From positions 62,001-126,000 of the forward strand of contig JAMPXP010000014.1 of the NCBI GenBank assembly GCA_023701135.1: DNA of 64,000 nucleotides, in the 5' to 3' direction. Below are positions 26,664 to 35,537 of the stretch, piece after piece. Made by a program: the position numbers and the translations under genes. This DNA comes from Desulfobacula sp. (GTDB lineage Bacteria > Desulfobacterota > Desulfobacteria > Desulfobacterales > Desulfobacteraceae). Position 1 is the stretch's first letter. Every line of letters starts with the position of its first letter. A model generated the notes under the pieces. It ran no database searches. It saw only the letters and a list, made by a program, of their open reading frames with translations, and was not told the origin of the DNA.

Positions 26664-27038
26664 ATGAAAAATGAAAATAATAAAGGGATTCAACGGCTGG
26701 TCAATGCCACCCGGTTCACCTTCAAGGGAATCCGGTCGGCCTGGTCCAACGAGGAGGCATTCCGGCAGGAATCCCTTGTTTTGATCCTTGTTATCCCGGC
26801 CGGGCTTTTTTTCGGGGAAACCCTTGTCCAGAAGGGATTGTTCATCTGTGTCTGGCTTTTGGTCCTGATTATCGAGCTTTTGAACTCAGCCCTTGAATCG
26901 GTGGTGGACCGGATCGGCTATGAAAAGCACCCCTTGTCCGGCCAGGCCAAGGATATGGGATCAGCCGCCGTATTCATCGGGATCTGCTTGTCTTTTATTA
27001 TCTGGGGTGCCATCATTTGTGAACGCTTTGTTTTCTAA
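26664..27038 (+). CDS. dgkA: Diacylglycerol kinase DgkA
   Basis: 124 residues, the usual length of prokaryotic DgkA. The conserved N-terminal amphipathic segment (RLVNATRFTFKGIRSAWSNEEAFRQE) with the essential Glu residues, and the active-site signature ELLNSALESVVDRIGYEKHPLSGQAKDMGSAA (broken here for length: key residues are Glu in ELLNSALE and the Asp of KDMGSAAV), are clear. Three membrane helices follow. It phosphorylates diacylglycerol released when phosphatidylglycerol donates phosphoglycerol. The following gene is exactly such a transferase. Confidence 0.95.
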   Translation: MKNENNKGIQRLVNATRFTFKGIRSAWSNEEAFRQESLVLILVIPAGLFFGETLVQKGLFICVWLLVLIIELLNSALESVVDRIGYEKHPLSGQAKDMGSAAVFIGICLSFIIWGAIICERFVF

Positions 27039-27075
27039 GGTCGACATCAAGGCCCAATGGATAAAGAGGGTCGTG

Positions 27076-28731
27076 GTGAACCGGTATACGGCTTTCATCG
27101 GGTTTCTGCTCTGTTTCACCTGGATCATGAGCCTTATCGGCGGGATGCCGCCGCTTCGTCTGGCCTGGCGGCTGGAAATTCCCCTTATTTTATGCCTGTA
27201 TTATTATTTTAACAGCATCACCCGGCCATCCAAATGGCAGCCGCTGGTTGCAGCTCTTCCCATTGTTCTGGTATATGGCATTTTTGAGGCCAATTTCATG
27301 TCCCTGGGAAGGCTTTTGCGCATCATTGAGATCAAAGAATTTCCCGAACTGCTGAATGTCCTGCCGGTTTGGATCATCATTTCCACCGGGATGATTTTCA
27401 GCCTGTCATTTATCGTTTTTATAAAAAACCTGCAATTCAGCAGAGTTCCCGGCATGATCCTGGGGATACTGCCTTTCTTGTTCCTCGTGCTCATGGTGGA
27501 AGCGGCCCCGGATTATTTTCTCTTTGCCTTTGAACGGGTTCAAAAACCGGTGACGGAATGGTCGGATATCCAGAGCGCCGAAGACAACGGCCGGATCTGG
27601 ATGATGCTCTATCATGAAGCCAAACGGAATTCCAATCTTAAAAAGATAGCCGATTACCAGGATGACCCGGCCTTTATCCGAAAAACAGAGGATATTGTTA
27701 CCCGTCTTCAATTTCTTGAAACCCGGAAAAATGTTCATCTTATTGTATTGGAAAGTTTTGTGGACCCCGACCTGTTCAAGGGCCTGTCCTTTTCCCGGAA
27801 ACCCATGCACCCGGATTTTGAGAAAATTTTTAAGAAAAAGGGCTCCCAGACCATATCTCCGGTTTTTGGCGGTGGAACGGCCCAGGCTGAATTCGAGCTG
27901 CTTTGCGGGGTCCCGGCCCTTCGAAAAATGTCCGGGATGGAATTTGATGTGTTTACCGGAAAGGAGACCTACGCCCTTCCGGCCCTTCTGGCAAAGGCCG
28001 GATATCATACTCTGGCCACCAATGCCTATAAACCGGATTTTTTCAATTCCATTAATGCTTACAGCGGATTGGGATTTAAAAAAAGCTATTATCCGCAAGA
28101 GTATGCCTCGGGCCGGGACTCCTATCTTTCCACCGGTGATGTCACCGGGGAAAAATACATGTTTGACGGAGATCTCTTAAAACAGAACCTGGCCTTTATC
28201 CGGGAATGGAAAAACGCAAATCCCGGCGTTCCCCTTTTCAATTATGTCATCAGTATTTACGGCCATTTTCCCCACCAGATGAATGCCCAAAAGCGGCCCA
28301 CCCTCATTGATGTCAAGGGTGCCATCAGGGACGGGCATCTGGAAAACTGCATCAACCAGTTCTATTACAGGACCCAGGCCCTTGCCGATTTTATCAATGA
28401 CATCAGGGAACTGGACCCTGAAAGCCTTGTGATCTTCATTTCCGACCACCTTCCCTGGGTTTACGGGCCCGAGACCTATAAGAAACTGGGCTATGCCGCA
28501 GGGGTTAAGGATTTCGAGTATATCAACCGGGTATTCTTTTTTGAGGACGGCCGGGCGGTTCAGTATGATAAGATTCATCATTATGATATCCCGGATCTCG
28601 TCCTTGATTATATTACCGGCGGAAGCCATTGCAAGGATTACCCATGCAGTTTCAAGGCGCCGAAGAAACCGGTTGCCAAAGAAGAACATGAAAAAGCCTA
28701 TATGACCATCATGGCCAATGCCATGAAATAA
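27076..28731 (+). CDS. LtaS/OpgB-like phosphoglycerol transferase (membrane sulfatase-fold enzyme)
   Basis: About 551 residues from a GTG at 27076 with AGAGGG upstream; the open frame runs back inside dgkA, which is not expected to be translated. Four or five N-terminal membrane helices are followed by a periplasmic alkaline-phosphatase-fold domain. Visible active-site elements: VLESFVDPD (metal Glu), FGGGTAQAEFELLCG (nucleophile Thr, compare NTSSEF in LtaS), and IFISDHLPW (metal Asp-His). The family moves phosphoglycerol from phosphatidylglycerol onto periplasmic glucans or polymers and produces diacylglycerol. The adjacency to dgkA fits that chemistry. Confidence 0.82.
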   Translation: MNRYTAFIGFLLCFTWIMSLIGGMPPLRLAWRLEIPLILCLYYYFNSITRPSKWQPLVAALPIVLVYGIFEANFMSLGRLLRIIEIKEFPELLNVLPVWIIISTGMIFSLSFIVFIKNLQFSRVPGMILGILPFLFLVLMVEAAPDYFLFAFERVQKPVTEWSDIQSAEDNGRIWMMLYHEAKRNSNLKKIADYQDDPAFIRKTEDIVTRLQFLETRKNVHLIVLESFVDPDLFKGLSFSRKPMHPDFEKIFKKKGSQTISPVFGGGTAQAEFELLCGVPALRKMSGMEFDVFTGKETYALPALLAKAGYHTLATNAYKPDFFNSINAYSGLGFKKSYYPQEYASGRDSYLSTGDVTGEKYMFDGDLLKQNLAFIREWKNANPGVPLFNYVISIYGHFPHQMNAQKRPTLIDVKGAIRDGHLENCINQFYYRTQALADFINDIRELDPESLVIFISDHLPWVYGPETYKKLGYAAGVKDFEYINRVFFFEDGRAVQYDKIHHYDIPDLVLDYITGGSHCKDYPCSFKAPKKPVAKEEHEKAYMTIMANAMK

Positions 28732-28747
28732 ATGGAAAATATCTTTG

Positions 28748-30010
28748 ATGAAACCCTGTATCATTGCAGCTTTATGGATTTTGTCGAGTCTTCTGACGGT
28801 TGCCGGTCCCTTTCCCGGCCCGCCTGCCCTGGCCGGGCAAAGTGAGCCGTCGTCAACGGGAATCTCGGAACAGACCCCGGCGCCCCTGAGATATGTGGTC
28901 AGGGGATCGCAGATTTTTGATGTAAAAAAAAACAAGCCGCTTTTTTTCAAGGGAATGGGATATTCCCCCTATCTGTCCCATGAAACCCCTTTGAAGGGTG
29001 ACCCTCCGGGCAATGACGGCCGTTACAGGGAGCACCTGGGCCTGATGAAAGACATGGGGGTCAATTATCTTCATGTCTTTCCCATGAAAATGCCCTCCAA
29101 ATTTTTTGAGGAGCTGGATAAAACCGATATGGTCTACGGCCAAGATATCTGGATCTGGGCCTATGAACCGGATTTCCTGTTTGAACCCTTTCTGGCCAAA
29201 ACCATGGAGGATATCAAGGCGGCCATTGATCATGTGTATAACGTAGGCCGTCCGGACCGGCTGGTCTTGTTTTCCATTGGTGACGAATTTCAGCCCGATT
29301 CCGTGGTCCGGACCGATTCCCTCCATCCTGAAGTCCGCAGTTTTAGGGGCAAGCACCTGACCGTCGTGAACCGGACCCCTACGGAAATCGCCCTGGCCCG
29401 GCTCATTGACGGGGCCATGGACTATGAACTGACCCGTTATGGCCGGCGGCACCTGTACTGTCATACCAGTTATACCCATATCGGCCCCATTTCAGACCGG
29501 CCCGATATCGAGGTGCCCAAAGAAAATATCATCACCCCGGATCTGGGAGATCTGGTCTGCCTCAATGTCTATACCTATGCCAACGGGGTCCGCACCTCAC
29601 CGCCGGGGTCCGTCACCGGCACCCCTTACCAGGGCTACCTGGAAGAGCTGACGGCCATGACGGACAAGCCCGTATTCATCACCCAGGTGGGCCTTTCCAC
29701 CTCTCCCTTTGAACCCAAATCCTGGGTGCCGGGGTTTGGCGGCCATAAGATTGAAGATGTGCCCAAGGCCTTTGAGGCCATCTGGAAGGATATCCGGACG
29801 GCCAAGGGGAAGGAAAAAATCTGCGGGGTTTCTTTTTTCGAGCTGAATGACGAATGGTGGAAGAGCGGCGAAGACCCCACGGATTCCAACAGCCATGAGG
29901 TGGAAGACCCTGAGGAATGGTTCGGCATTTTCGAGGTGGGGCCGGACCGCCGCCTGAAGCCCAAGGGCCGGATCCCGGAAACCATTAAAAAGCTGTACCG
30001 CAATCCCTGA
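28748..30010 (+). CDS. Secreted glycosidase-like (TIM-barrel) protein
   Basis: About 420 residues with an N-terminal signal sequence (KPCIIAALWILSSLLTVAG, cleavage near ALAG). The mature part starts FDVKKNKPLFFKGMGYSPY, the N-terminal strand seen in glycoside hydrolase TIM barrels of the GH5/GH2 clan. LVLFSIGDEF (around residue 180) could carry the acid/base Glu, and PVFITQVGLSTSPF lies at the end of a later barrel strand where a nucleophile Glu is usual but here is Gln. It follows the phosphoglycerol transferase by 16 bases, suggesting action on the same periplasmic glycan. Enzymatic activity is uncertain. Confidence 0.6.
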   Translation: MKPCIIAALWILSSLLTVAGPFPGPPALAGQSEPSSTGISEQTPAPLRYVVRGSQIFDVKKNKPLFFKGMGYSPYLSHETPLKGDPPGNDGRYREHLGLMKDMGVNYLHVFPMKMPSKFFEELDKTDMVYGQDIWIWAYEPDFLFEPFLAKTMEDIKAAIDHVYNVGRPDRLVLFSIGDEFQPDSVVRTDSLHPEVRSFRGKHLTVVNRTPTEIALARLIDGAMDYELTRYGRRHLYCHTSYTHIGPISDRPDIEVPKENIITPDLGDLVCLNVYTYANGVRTSPPGSVTGTPYQGYLEELTAMTDKPVFITQVGLSTSPFEPKSWVPGFGGHKIEDVPKAFEAIWKDIRTAKGKEKICGVSFFELNDEWWKSGEDPTDSNSHEVEDPEEWFGIFEVGPDRRLKPKGRIPETIKKLYRNP

Positions 30011-30042
30011 AGGCCGGGGAGCTGAGAACTCGTCCCCGGCCT
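30011..30042. terminator. Bidirectional terminator hairpin
   Basis: AGGCCGGGGA (30011-30020) pairs perfectly with TCCCCGGCCT (30033-30042) around a 12-base loop. It lies immediately after the stop of the glycosidase-like gene and before the convergent 4Fe-4S protein gene. Confidence 0.7.
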
Positions 30043-30057
30043 CGCTTAAAAAGAGCT

Positions 30058-30972
30058 TCAGGCCAGGGGCGGCGGAGGCGGCGGTTTTATGCCCAGCCTT
30101 ACGGCTTCCCGCGCCGCCTTGACCGGGATGCCGCTCTCGCAGGGAACTCCCACCTGGCAGAGGCCGCAGCCATAGCCCTCGAATCCATAGGTTTCCTTGA
30201 CATGTTCCCTGGAGCGGACCAGATGCTGCCTGCATTTTTCCTTGTCGTGCCCGGCTTCGGTAATGGCCCGGGCAGGGCACCGGTCAATGCATTTGCCGCA
30301 GGTGCCTTCGGCAAAAAACAGGCACCAGGCCCGGTGGTCTGAATAGAGCCGGTCCGTGGGCGGGATGGAGATTTTCGCCACCACGGACCCGGTCCGCATG
30401 GCCTTTCCTTTCTGGGTGATGAGTCCGTCACAGAGTCCGAAGGTGCCAAGACCGGCCGCATGGGCCGCATGGCGTTCGGACCAGGATGAGGCATAGGAAA
30501 ATCGCTGGGATTTGACAATGGTCCAGTTGGGAGTGAGCATGGGGGCCACGGCCGGATATCCATTGTCCTGAAGGGTTTTCGCCACATGGCGTCGCAGGGC
30601 TGCATTGAATTCTTCTCCAAATACCCGGATGCGGGCCCATTCTTCCGACGGATAGATTCCGGATTTACGGTTGGACTCGCGGACTTCCCGCCGCTGGGGC
30701 AGGACCCAGGAGATCACCGTGAGGTCTTCGGCATTGGCCGGGGTCTGGGAACAATTCTGGTGAAAGACTTCCCAGGGGGTCCAGTGGAAGGGCCCCACAT
30801 ATTCCTTATACTGCTGCCAGATGGGGTCGGACCCGGATGCAAACCCCACCAGGATCTGATCCCAGGCCGGGGCCTGGTTCCGGGTCTGCATGGTATTCAG
30901 GGGTGAGTCTGCCATAAAAGCTTCAATCAGGGATTGAAGGGTTTCCTTTGTCATCTTGATTTTTTCCGTCAT
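30058..30972 (-). CDS. 4Fe-4S double-cluster protein (epoxyqueuosine reductase-like)
   Basis: 304 residues from the ATG at 30972, with GGGGCGG upstream; the longer open frame has no start signal. The C-terminal part has two cluster motifs: CGKCIDRCPARA with an upstream WCLFFAEGTC, and CGLCQVGVPCESG. The middle section (APMLTPNWTIVKSQRFSYASSWSERHAAHAAGLGTFGL, shown in pieces: SWSERHAAHAAGLGTFG) matches the QueG-like reductive dehalogenase-related fold, although the cobalamin-binding features are not certain. It ends in a run of prolines. Unlike QueG it is shorter and probably a distinct redox enzyme. Confidence 0.75.
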   Translation of the reverse strand: MTEKIKMTKETLQSLIEAFMADSPLNTMQTRNQAPAWDQILVGFASGSDPIWQQYKEYVGPFHWTPWEVFHQNCSQTPANAEDLTVISWVLPQRREVRESNRKSGIYPSEEWARIRVFGEEFNAALRRHVAKTLQDNGYPAVAPMLTPNWTIVKSQRFSYASSWSERHAAHAAGLGTFGLCDGLITQKGKAMRTGSVVAKISIPPTDRLYSDHRAWCLFFAEGTCGKCIDRCPARAITEAGHDKEKCRQHLVRSREHVKETYGFEGYGCGLCQVGVPCESGIPVKAAREAVRLGIKPPPPPPLA

Positions 30973-31120
30973 ATGCCGCCCCTTTTTTGTATGGGTAAAA
31001 AATGGTTTCAGAAGGATAACCAGAGTTTTGATCTCAATGCAATAAAAAACCAATTGACCCTTTATGATGAGAGGGATAATATCAGCTTTTTATTCATGAA
31101 CCCAAATCATCGAGGCACCT

Positions 31121-31681
31121 TTGCTGTTTTCCGACTCCCATATTTTAATCACCGGTTTTATCGTTTTTTTTGCACGTATCCTGGATGTTTCCATCGGTAC
31201 CGTCAGAACCATTGTAACGGTCCAGGGACGGGCCGTGGCTGCCTTTTTCCTTGCCGTCCTGGAAATTCTGATCTGGATTTCCGTTGCCGGAACCGTCATC
31301 AGCCAGATCCATGACCGGCCGGAGCTGGCCGTGTTCTATGCCTTTGGCTATGCCACCGGCAATGTCATCGGTATCCTGGTGGAACGAAAACTGGCCTTTG
31401 GCTTGGTGATTTTCAAGGTGATCACTTCCAGTTCCGGACTGGGGCTCGCCGATGCCATCAGAAAAAAGGGCCAGCCCGTGACCGTTTTCAGGGGCGAGGG
31501 CATGAACGGACCTGTGTCTGAACTCTATATGGCCTGCAAACGCAAGCATTTGAAATGGATCCTGCCCCTGGTCACGCGCATGGACCCCAAGGCCTTTTAT
31601 ATTATTGAGCAGGCCCGGGATATGCGAAAGGGAATGATCCCGCTTACCGCCGCTTTAAAATGGACCGGGAAGGATAAATGA
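31121..31681 (+). CDS. DUF2179/DUF5698 membrane protein (UPF0316 family)
   Basis: 186 residues from a TTG at 31121 (GAGG seven bases upstream). Three membrane helices at the N-terminus (ILITGFIVFFARILDVSIGTVRTI, VAAFFLAVLEILIWISVAG, LAVFYAFGYATGNVIGILVE) correspond to the UPF0316/DUF5698 domain. The cytoplasmic part (VTVFRGEGMNGPVSELYMACKRK; DPKAFYIIEQARDM) is the DUF2179 domain related to small ligand-binding domains. Function unknown. It converges on the large ABC permease gene with a gap of 6 bases. Confidence 0.82.
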   Translation: MLFSDSHILITGFIVFFARILDVSIGTVRTIVTVQGRAVAAFFLAVLEILIWISVAGTVISQIHDRPELAVFYAFGYATGNVIGILVERKLAFGLVIFKVITSSSGLGLADAIRKKGQPVTVFRGEGMNGPVSELYMACKRKHLKWILPLVTRMDPKAFYIIEQARDMRKGMIPLTAALKWTGKDK

Positions 31682-31687
31682 TCCGGA

Positions 31688-34267
31688 TCAGGCCATGGCC
31701 GACAGCAGGCCCACGGGTTTTGAATTCAGGACCCTGCGCGAGGCCATGAAGGCGGTGCCCATGGAAATGAACGTGGTGAGGCCTAGGATCATGAGGGAGG
31801 CTCTGGGGTCAATTTTCCAGAGGCTGTCAAAAAAATAGGCGGCAACGGCAAAGGAAAACCCGAAGCTCAAAAGGATGCCGGACAGGGCAGCGCTAAACCC
31901 GGTGAACCCGAATTCCAGCAGGGTAACGGCCCTGACCGCTGCGTTTCCTGCCCCCAAAACCTTGAGCAGGTTCATCTGGTTCTGATTTTTCAGGGCTTCA
32001 TGGCGGGCAATGGAAAAGATCAGGACCAGTCCCGCTGCAATGGAAAACCATGCCATGAAGCGGACAGACACGGAAAGCCGGTCCGAGATGGACAGGATCT
32101 TGCCGGCCAACTGGGTCACATCAATGACCGATACATTGGGAAAGGCCGTTGTGATGTTTTGTCTCAGGGTTTTCCGTTTTTCTTCCGAATCATGGGAAAC
32201 CGATGCAAGAAAGGTTTTGGGCGCATCGTCCAGAACCCCGTCCTGAAACAGGAGGAAAAAATTCGGCTGAAAGCTGTTCCATCTCACCTTCCGGAAATTC
32301 ACCACCCGGCCTTTCAGGGGAATCCCCTGAACTTCGAATTCCAGGACATCGCCCATCCCTATCCGGTATCGCTCGGCAAAGGAGAGTTCAACGGAAACTT
32401 CAAAAGGGGTCTCGGATTCAAAATCCCAGGGTGTTTTGGACAGGGGGCTTCCCTGGACAATGGTTTCCGAGGCATCCAGGGCTTCTCGATGGGAAAAATT
32501 AAATTCAAGGCGGCGGCTCCGGCCCTCTCCATGGGAACGGGATTCGGCGGCCGGACCTGAAGCCTGAGGGTGGTCTGAAAAGGGTTCTTCGTTGACGGAG
32601 ATGATCCTTCCCCTGACCATGGGCGAGAGATTTGAAAGCTCGGCCTTTTCCTGTTGGATCAGTTCCAGAAAGGGGTTCTTTTGCTCCTCCTGGATGTCCA
32701 CCAGGAAAAAAGCCGGAATTTTCAGGCCCTGGGGTCTTGAAATCTCTTCTTGCAGTCCCTTTTGAATCTGGGGGATGACGGAAATCAGAAAGGCGCCCAT
32801 GGCCATGCTGACAAAGCAGGACAGGGAGGCCCATTTGTTCCGGAAGAGGTTTCTGAAGGCGATCTTTCCCACCACAGACCGGGTGCGGGAAAGGATCCGG
32901 CAGCCTGAAAAGACAAGTCCTCCCATGGCGGATAAAAGAATCAGGGCAAGGGCAAAGCCGGCTGCAAAAAAAACAGTGTCCCGGACAGATCCGGCCACAT
33001 AAAAGGACAGGCCGAAAAAGGCGGCCGTGGCCGGTAAAAATCCTGCGCCCCGGAGCAAGGCGTGTCCAATGGAAAAAGGGCTGTCCCCACGGATGTCCCG
33101 GAGCAGCATCAGGGGTTTGATCCGGAAAATACGGACAAAGAGGGGAAGGCAGAAGACAACGCTTCCGGCCATGCCCATGAAAACCGAGACCATGAGGGTG
33201 AAAGCATCGGTGTGAATACGGAGGCCATCGGGGATCAGGCCCTTAAAAATAAGGGGAAAGGCAGGGATCAGGGCCTGTGAAATCGCAATGGCCAGACCCG
33301 AGGCAAGGGTCCCCATGACCATGAGTTCCGAGCTGACGGCGAGATAAATCTCGGTCTTCCGGGCGCCCAGGCTCAGGAGAATGGCCATGTCCTTTTTCCT
33401 GGAATTGAGATAGCCCCTGAACAGGTAAGCGGTCGCAATACCGGATAGAAAAAGGCCCGTCAGGCTGATGAGCCCCATGAACCGCGTGAAATACCCGGTG
33501 ACCCGGCTAATGCGGCGATTGGCATCCCGGATATCATGGATGCGGAGGCGGGGCAGGCCTGGAAAACGTTCGGAAAACCGTTGCCTGAGTTTTTGGGCCA
33601 GACCGGCCCCGTCCGTGGTATCGGTGACTCTGAAAAAATAAGAATACCTCACCCTGGAACCGAATTTGATCAAACCCGTGCCTTCAAGCTGTTTGATGCC
33701 CATATAGAGTTTGGGGGCAAGCTCAAAGGAGGACAGGGAGGTTTCCGGCGCTTCCGAGAAAATATCCTTCAGTTCAAAGGCTTTGCCCCCAAGATTTAAA
33801 ACCGGAGTCCCTTCTCCGGTGTTCCCGAACCCAAGGGTCCGGGCCGTGTCTTGGGTCATGAAAACAGCGGCCGTGTCTTCCAGAACCCTCACCGGCGTCT
33901 GGTGTAAGAGCTTGAACCGGCCGTAGAGGGGATAGGTCTCATCAATGGCCATGATTTCAACCAGCCGTGCATCGCCTTGTGCCCCGGCCATGGTATAAAA
34001 CCGGATCAGCCTTGCCTTTCCGGCATCCTTTCCCAGGACCTCGTCGGCAAGGGCCAGTTCTTCAAGGCTTAATGGAGCGTTGGCCGACAATTCAATGTCG
34101 GCCGTCAGAATTTCCTTTAAATTCTCATCCATGTGCCGGTCCAGGGACCGGCCGAAGGAAAGGACGGCAATAAACCCGGCCAGCCCCATGGCCAGGTTTA
34201 ATATGAAAAAAAGGGTAAATCCCTTGTTCCGGATGAGCTGCCGGAGGAGGGCCCCTATCCTGAACAT
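31688..34267 (-). CDS. ybbP: YbbP-like ABC transporter permease (FtsX family, large)
   Basis: About 859 residues from the ATG at 34267, which overlaps the ATPase stop (an ATG four codons earlier is also possible). Two FtsX cores are present, each ending in cytoplasmic loops such as LNSRKKDMAILLSLGARKTEI and ALKNQNQMNLLKVLGAGNAAV, with around ten membrane helices in total. In E. coli the genes tesA, ybbA and ybbP are adjacent; the same order is seen here (TesA-like, ATPase, permease). The exporter's substrate is not known and may be a lipid or lipoprotein. Confidence 0.85.
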   Translation of the reverse strand: MFRIGALLRQLIRNKGFTLFFILNLAMGLAGFIAVLSFGRSLDRHMDENLKEILTADIELSANAPLSLEELALADEVLGKDAGKARLIRFYTMAGAQGDARLVEIMAIDETYPLYGRFKLLHQTPVRVLEDTAAVFMTQDTARTLGFGNTGEGTPVLNLGGKAFELKDIFSEAPETSLSSFELAPKLYMGIKQLEGTGLIKFGSRVRYSYFFRVTDTTDGAGLAQKLRQRFSERFPGLPRLRIHDIRDANRRISRVTGYFTRFMGLISLTGLFLSGIATAYLFRGYLNSRKKDMAILLSLGARKTEIYLAVSSELMVMGTLASGLAIAISQALIPAFPLIFKGLIPDGLRIHTDAFTLMVSVFMGMAGSVVFCLPLFVRIFRIKPLMLLRDIRGDSPFSIGHALLRGAGFLPATAAFFGLSFYVAGSVRDTVFFAAGFALALILLSAMGGLVFSGCRILSRTRSVVGKIAFRNLFRNKWASLSCFVSMAMGAFLISVIPQIQKGLQEEISRPQGLKIPAFFLVDIQEEQKNPFLELIQQEKAELSNLSPMVRGRIISVNEEPFSDHPQASGPAAESRSHGEGRSRRLEFNFSHREALDASETIVQGSPLSKTPWDFESETPFEVSVELSFAERYRIGMGDVLEFEVQGIPLKGRVVNFRKVRWNSFQPNFFLLFQDGVLDDAPKTFLASVSHDSEEKRKTLRQNITTAFPNVSVIDVTQLAGKILSISDRLSVSVRFMAWFSIAAGLVLIFSIARHEALKNQNQMNLLKVLGAGNAAVRAVTLLEFGFTGFSAALSGILLSFGFSFAVAAYFFDSLWKIDPRASLMILGLTTFISMGTAFMASRRVLNSKPVGLLSAMA

Positions 34268-34929
34268 CAGAGAAGGCATCCTTTTTCAAGGGTTAGAATT
34301 TCCCGGCATTGGCCTGCCAGGGAGGGGTTGTGGGTGACCAGGATCAGGGTTTTGTTTTCCTTTTCAACCAGATCAAAGAGCAGGCGGGCGATTTTTTCCC
34401 CGGTTTCGATATCCAGGTTCCCTGTGGGTTCGTCCGCCAGGAGCAGGGCGGGTTTGACCACCAGGGCCCTGGCAATGGCCACCCGCTGGCATTCGCCGCC
34501 GCTCAATTGGGCCGGGAGATGATGCCTTCGATCCTGGAGCCCCACTTTTTCCAGCATGTCATGGGTCAATTCCCGGATCTTTTTTTGTTTCAGGATTTCC
34601 AGGGGCAGGCTGATATTTTCCTCTGCCGTCAGATGGGGCATCAGATGAAATTGCTGAAAAATGATACTGGTTTTGCCGGCCCGGTAACGGGACAGCTCCT
34701 TTTCCGCCATGGCGGCGATATTTTTCCCCTCGAGCATGATTTGCCCTGAATCCGGGCTGTCCAGTCCGGCAATCAGGGAGAGCAGGGTGGTTTTTCCGCT
34801 GCCGGACTGGCCGATGATGGCCAGGGTCTGTCCCCGGTCCAGGCTGAAGCTGATGTTTTTGAGAACGACAAGACTTTCGGACCGGGTTTGCCGGTAGGAT
34901 TTGGATACATCGGACAGTTCAAGGATCAT
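34267..34929 (-). CDS. ybbA: YbbA-like ABC transporter ATPase
   Basis: 220 residues. Walker A GQSGSGKTT near residue 40, Q-loop in IIFQQFHLMPHLTAEENI (MacB/LolD-type), signature LSGGECQRVAIARA and Walker B LLADEPTGNLD, H-loop VTHN. The Cys in the signature (GGECQRV) is typical of YbbA. It overlaps the TesA-like gene by 4 bases and its stop overlaps the permease ATG. Together they form a predicted export system. Confidence 0.9.
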   Translation of the reverse strand: MILELSDVSKSYRQTRSESLVVLKNISFSLDRGQTLAIIGQSGSGKTTLLSLIAGLDSPDSGQIMLEGKNIAAMAEKELSRYRAGKTSIIFQQFHLMPHLTAEENISLPLEILKQKKIRELTHDMLEKVGLQDRRHHLPAQLSGGECQRVAIARALVVKPALLLADEPTGNLDIETGEKIARLLFDLVEKENKTLILVTHNPSLAGQCREILTLEKGCLL

Positions 34930-35537
34930 GGCTTCTCCAGAATAAAGGGAAGAACATGGGCGGCAATGATCCGGTGGCCTTGGGCATTGGGATGGATACC
35001 GTCGGCCTGGTTCAGGGAAGGATCACCTGCCACATTTTCCAGCAAAAAGGGGATGAATTCAATCTGGTGCCGCCGGGCCAGGGAAGGGAACACCTCCCGG
35101 AAGGCCTTTGTATATTCAGGCCCGTAATTGGGAGGGATTTCCATGCCGGCCAGGATCACCCTTATCCGGTTTTCCTTTGCCAGGACAATGGTACTGTCTA
35201 AATTTTTATCCATTTCATCCAGGGGCAGGCCCCGCAATCCGTCATTGGCGCCCAGGGCCAGGACAAGGATGTCGGGTTTGGCCCTTAAAAACCATTTCAG
35301 CCTGGAGACAGCGCCGGCAGTGGTTGATCCGCTGATACTGCCGTTGGTGACGGTGATATGGTGCATCTGTTTTTCTTCCAGCATGTTCTGAATCAGGGAC
35401 GGATAGGCCTCCTGGGGCTCCACCCCCAGCCCCGCCGTCAGGGAATCCCCGAGAAAGAGGATGCGGACCGGTGCTTCGGCGCTGAAAAGGGGAGTAAAAA
35501 TTAGGAAAAGGAAACAAATCCAAAAAAATCGTTTCAT
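34926..35537 (-). CDS. tesA: TesA-like SGNH/GDSL esterase (arylesterase, thioesterase I)
   Basis: 203 residues with a signal sequence (RFFWICFLFLIFTPLFS, cut near AEA), so periplasmic. SGNH blocks are all visible: block I FLGDSLTAGLG (catalytic Ser), Gly in block II (NGSISGSTTAG), block III LGANDGLRG (Asn), and block V DGIHPNAQGH (Asp and His). The family cleaves acyl thioesters, aryl esters and lysophospholipids. Overlaps the unknown kinase-like gene upstream by 4 bases and the ATPase downstream by 4 bases. Confidence 0.92.
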   Translation of the reverse strand: MKRFFWICFLFLIFTPLFSAEAPVRILFLGDSLTAGLGVEPQEAYPSLIQNMLEEKQMHHITVTNGSISGSTTAGAVSRLKWFLRAKPDILVLALGANDGLRGLPLDEMDKNLDSTIVLAKENRIRVILAGMEIPPNYGPEYTKAFREVFPSLARRHQIEFIPFLLENVAGDPSLNQADGIHPNAQGHRIIAAHVLPFILEKP

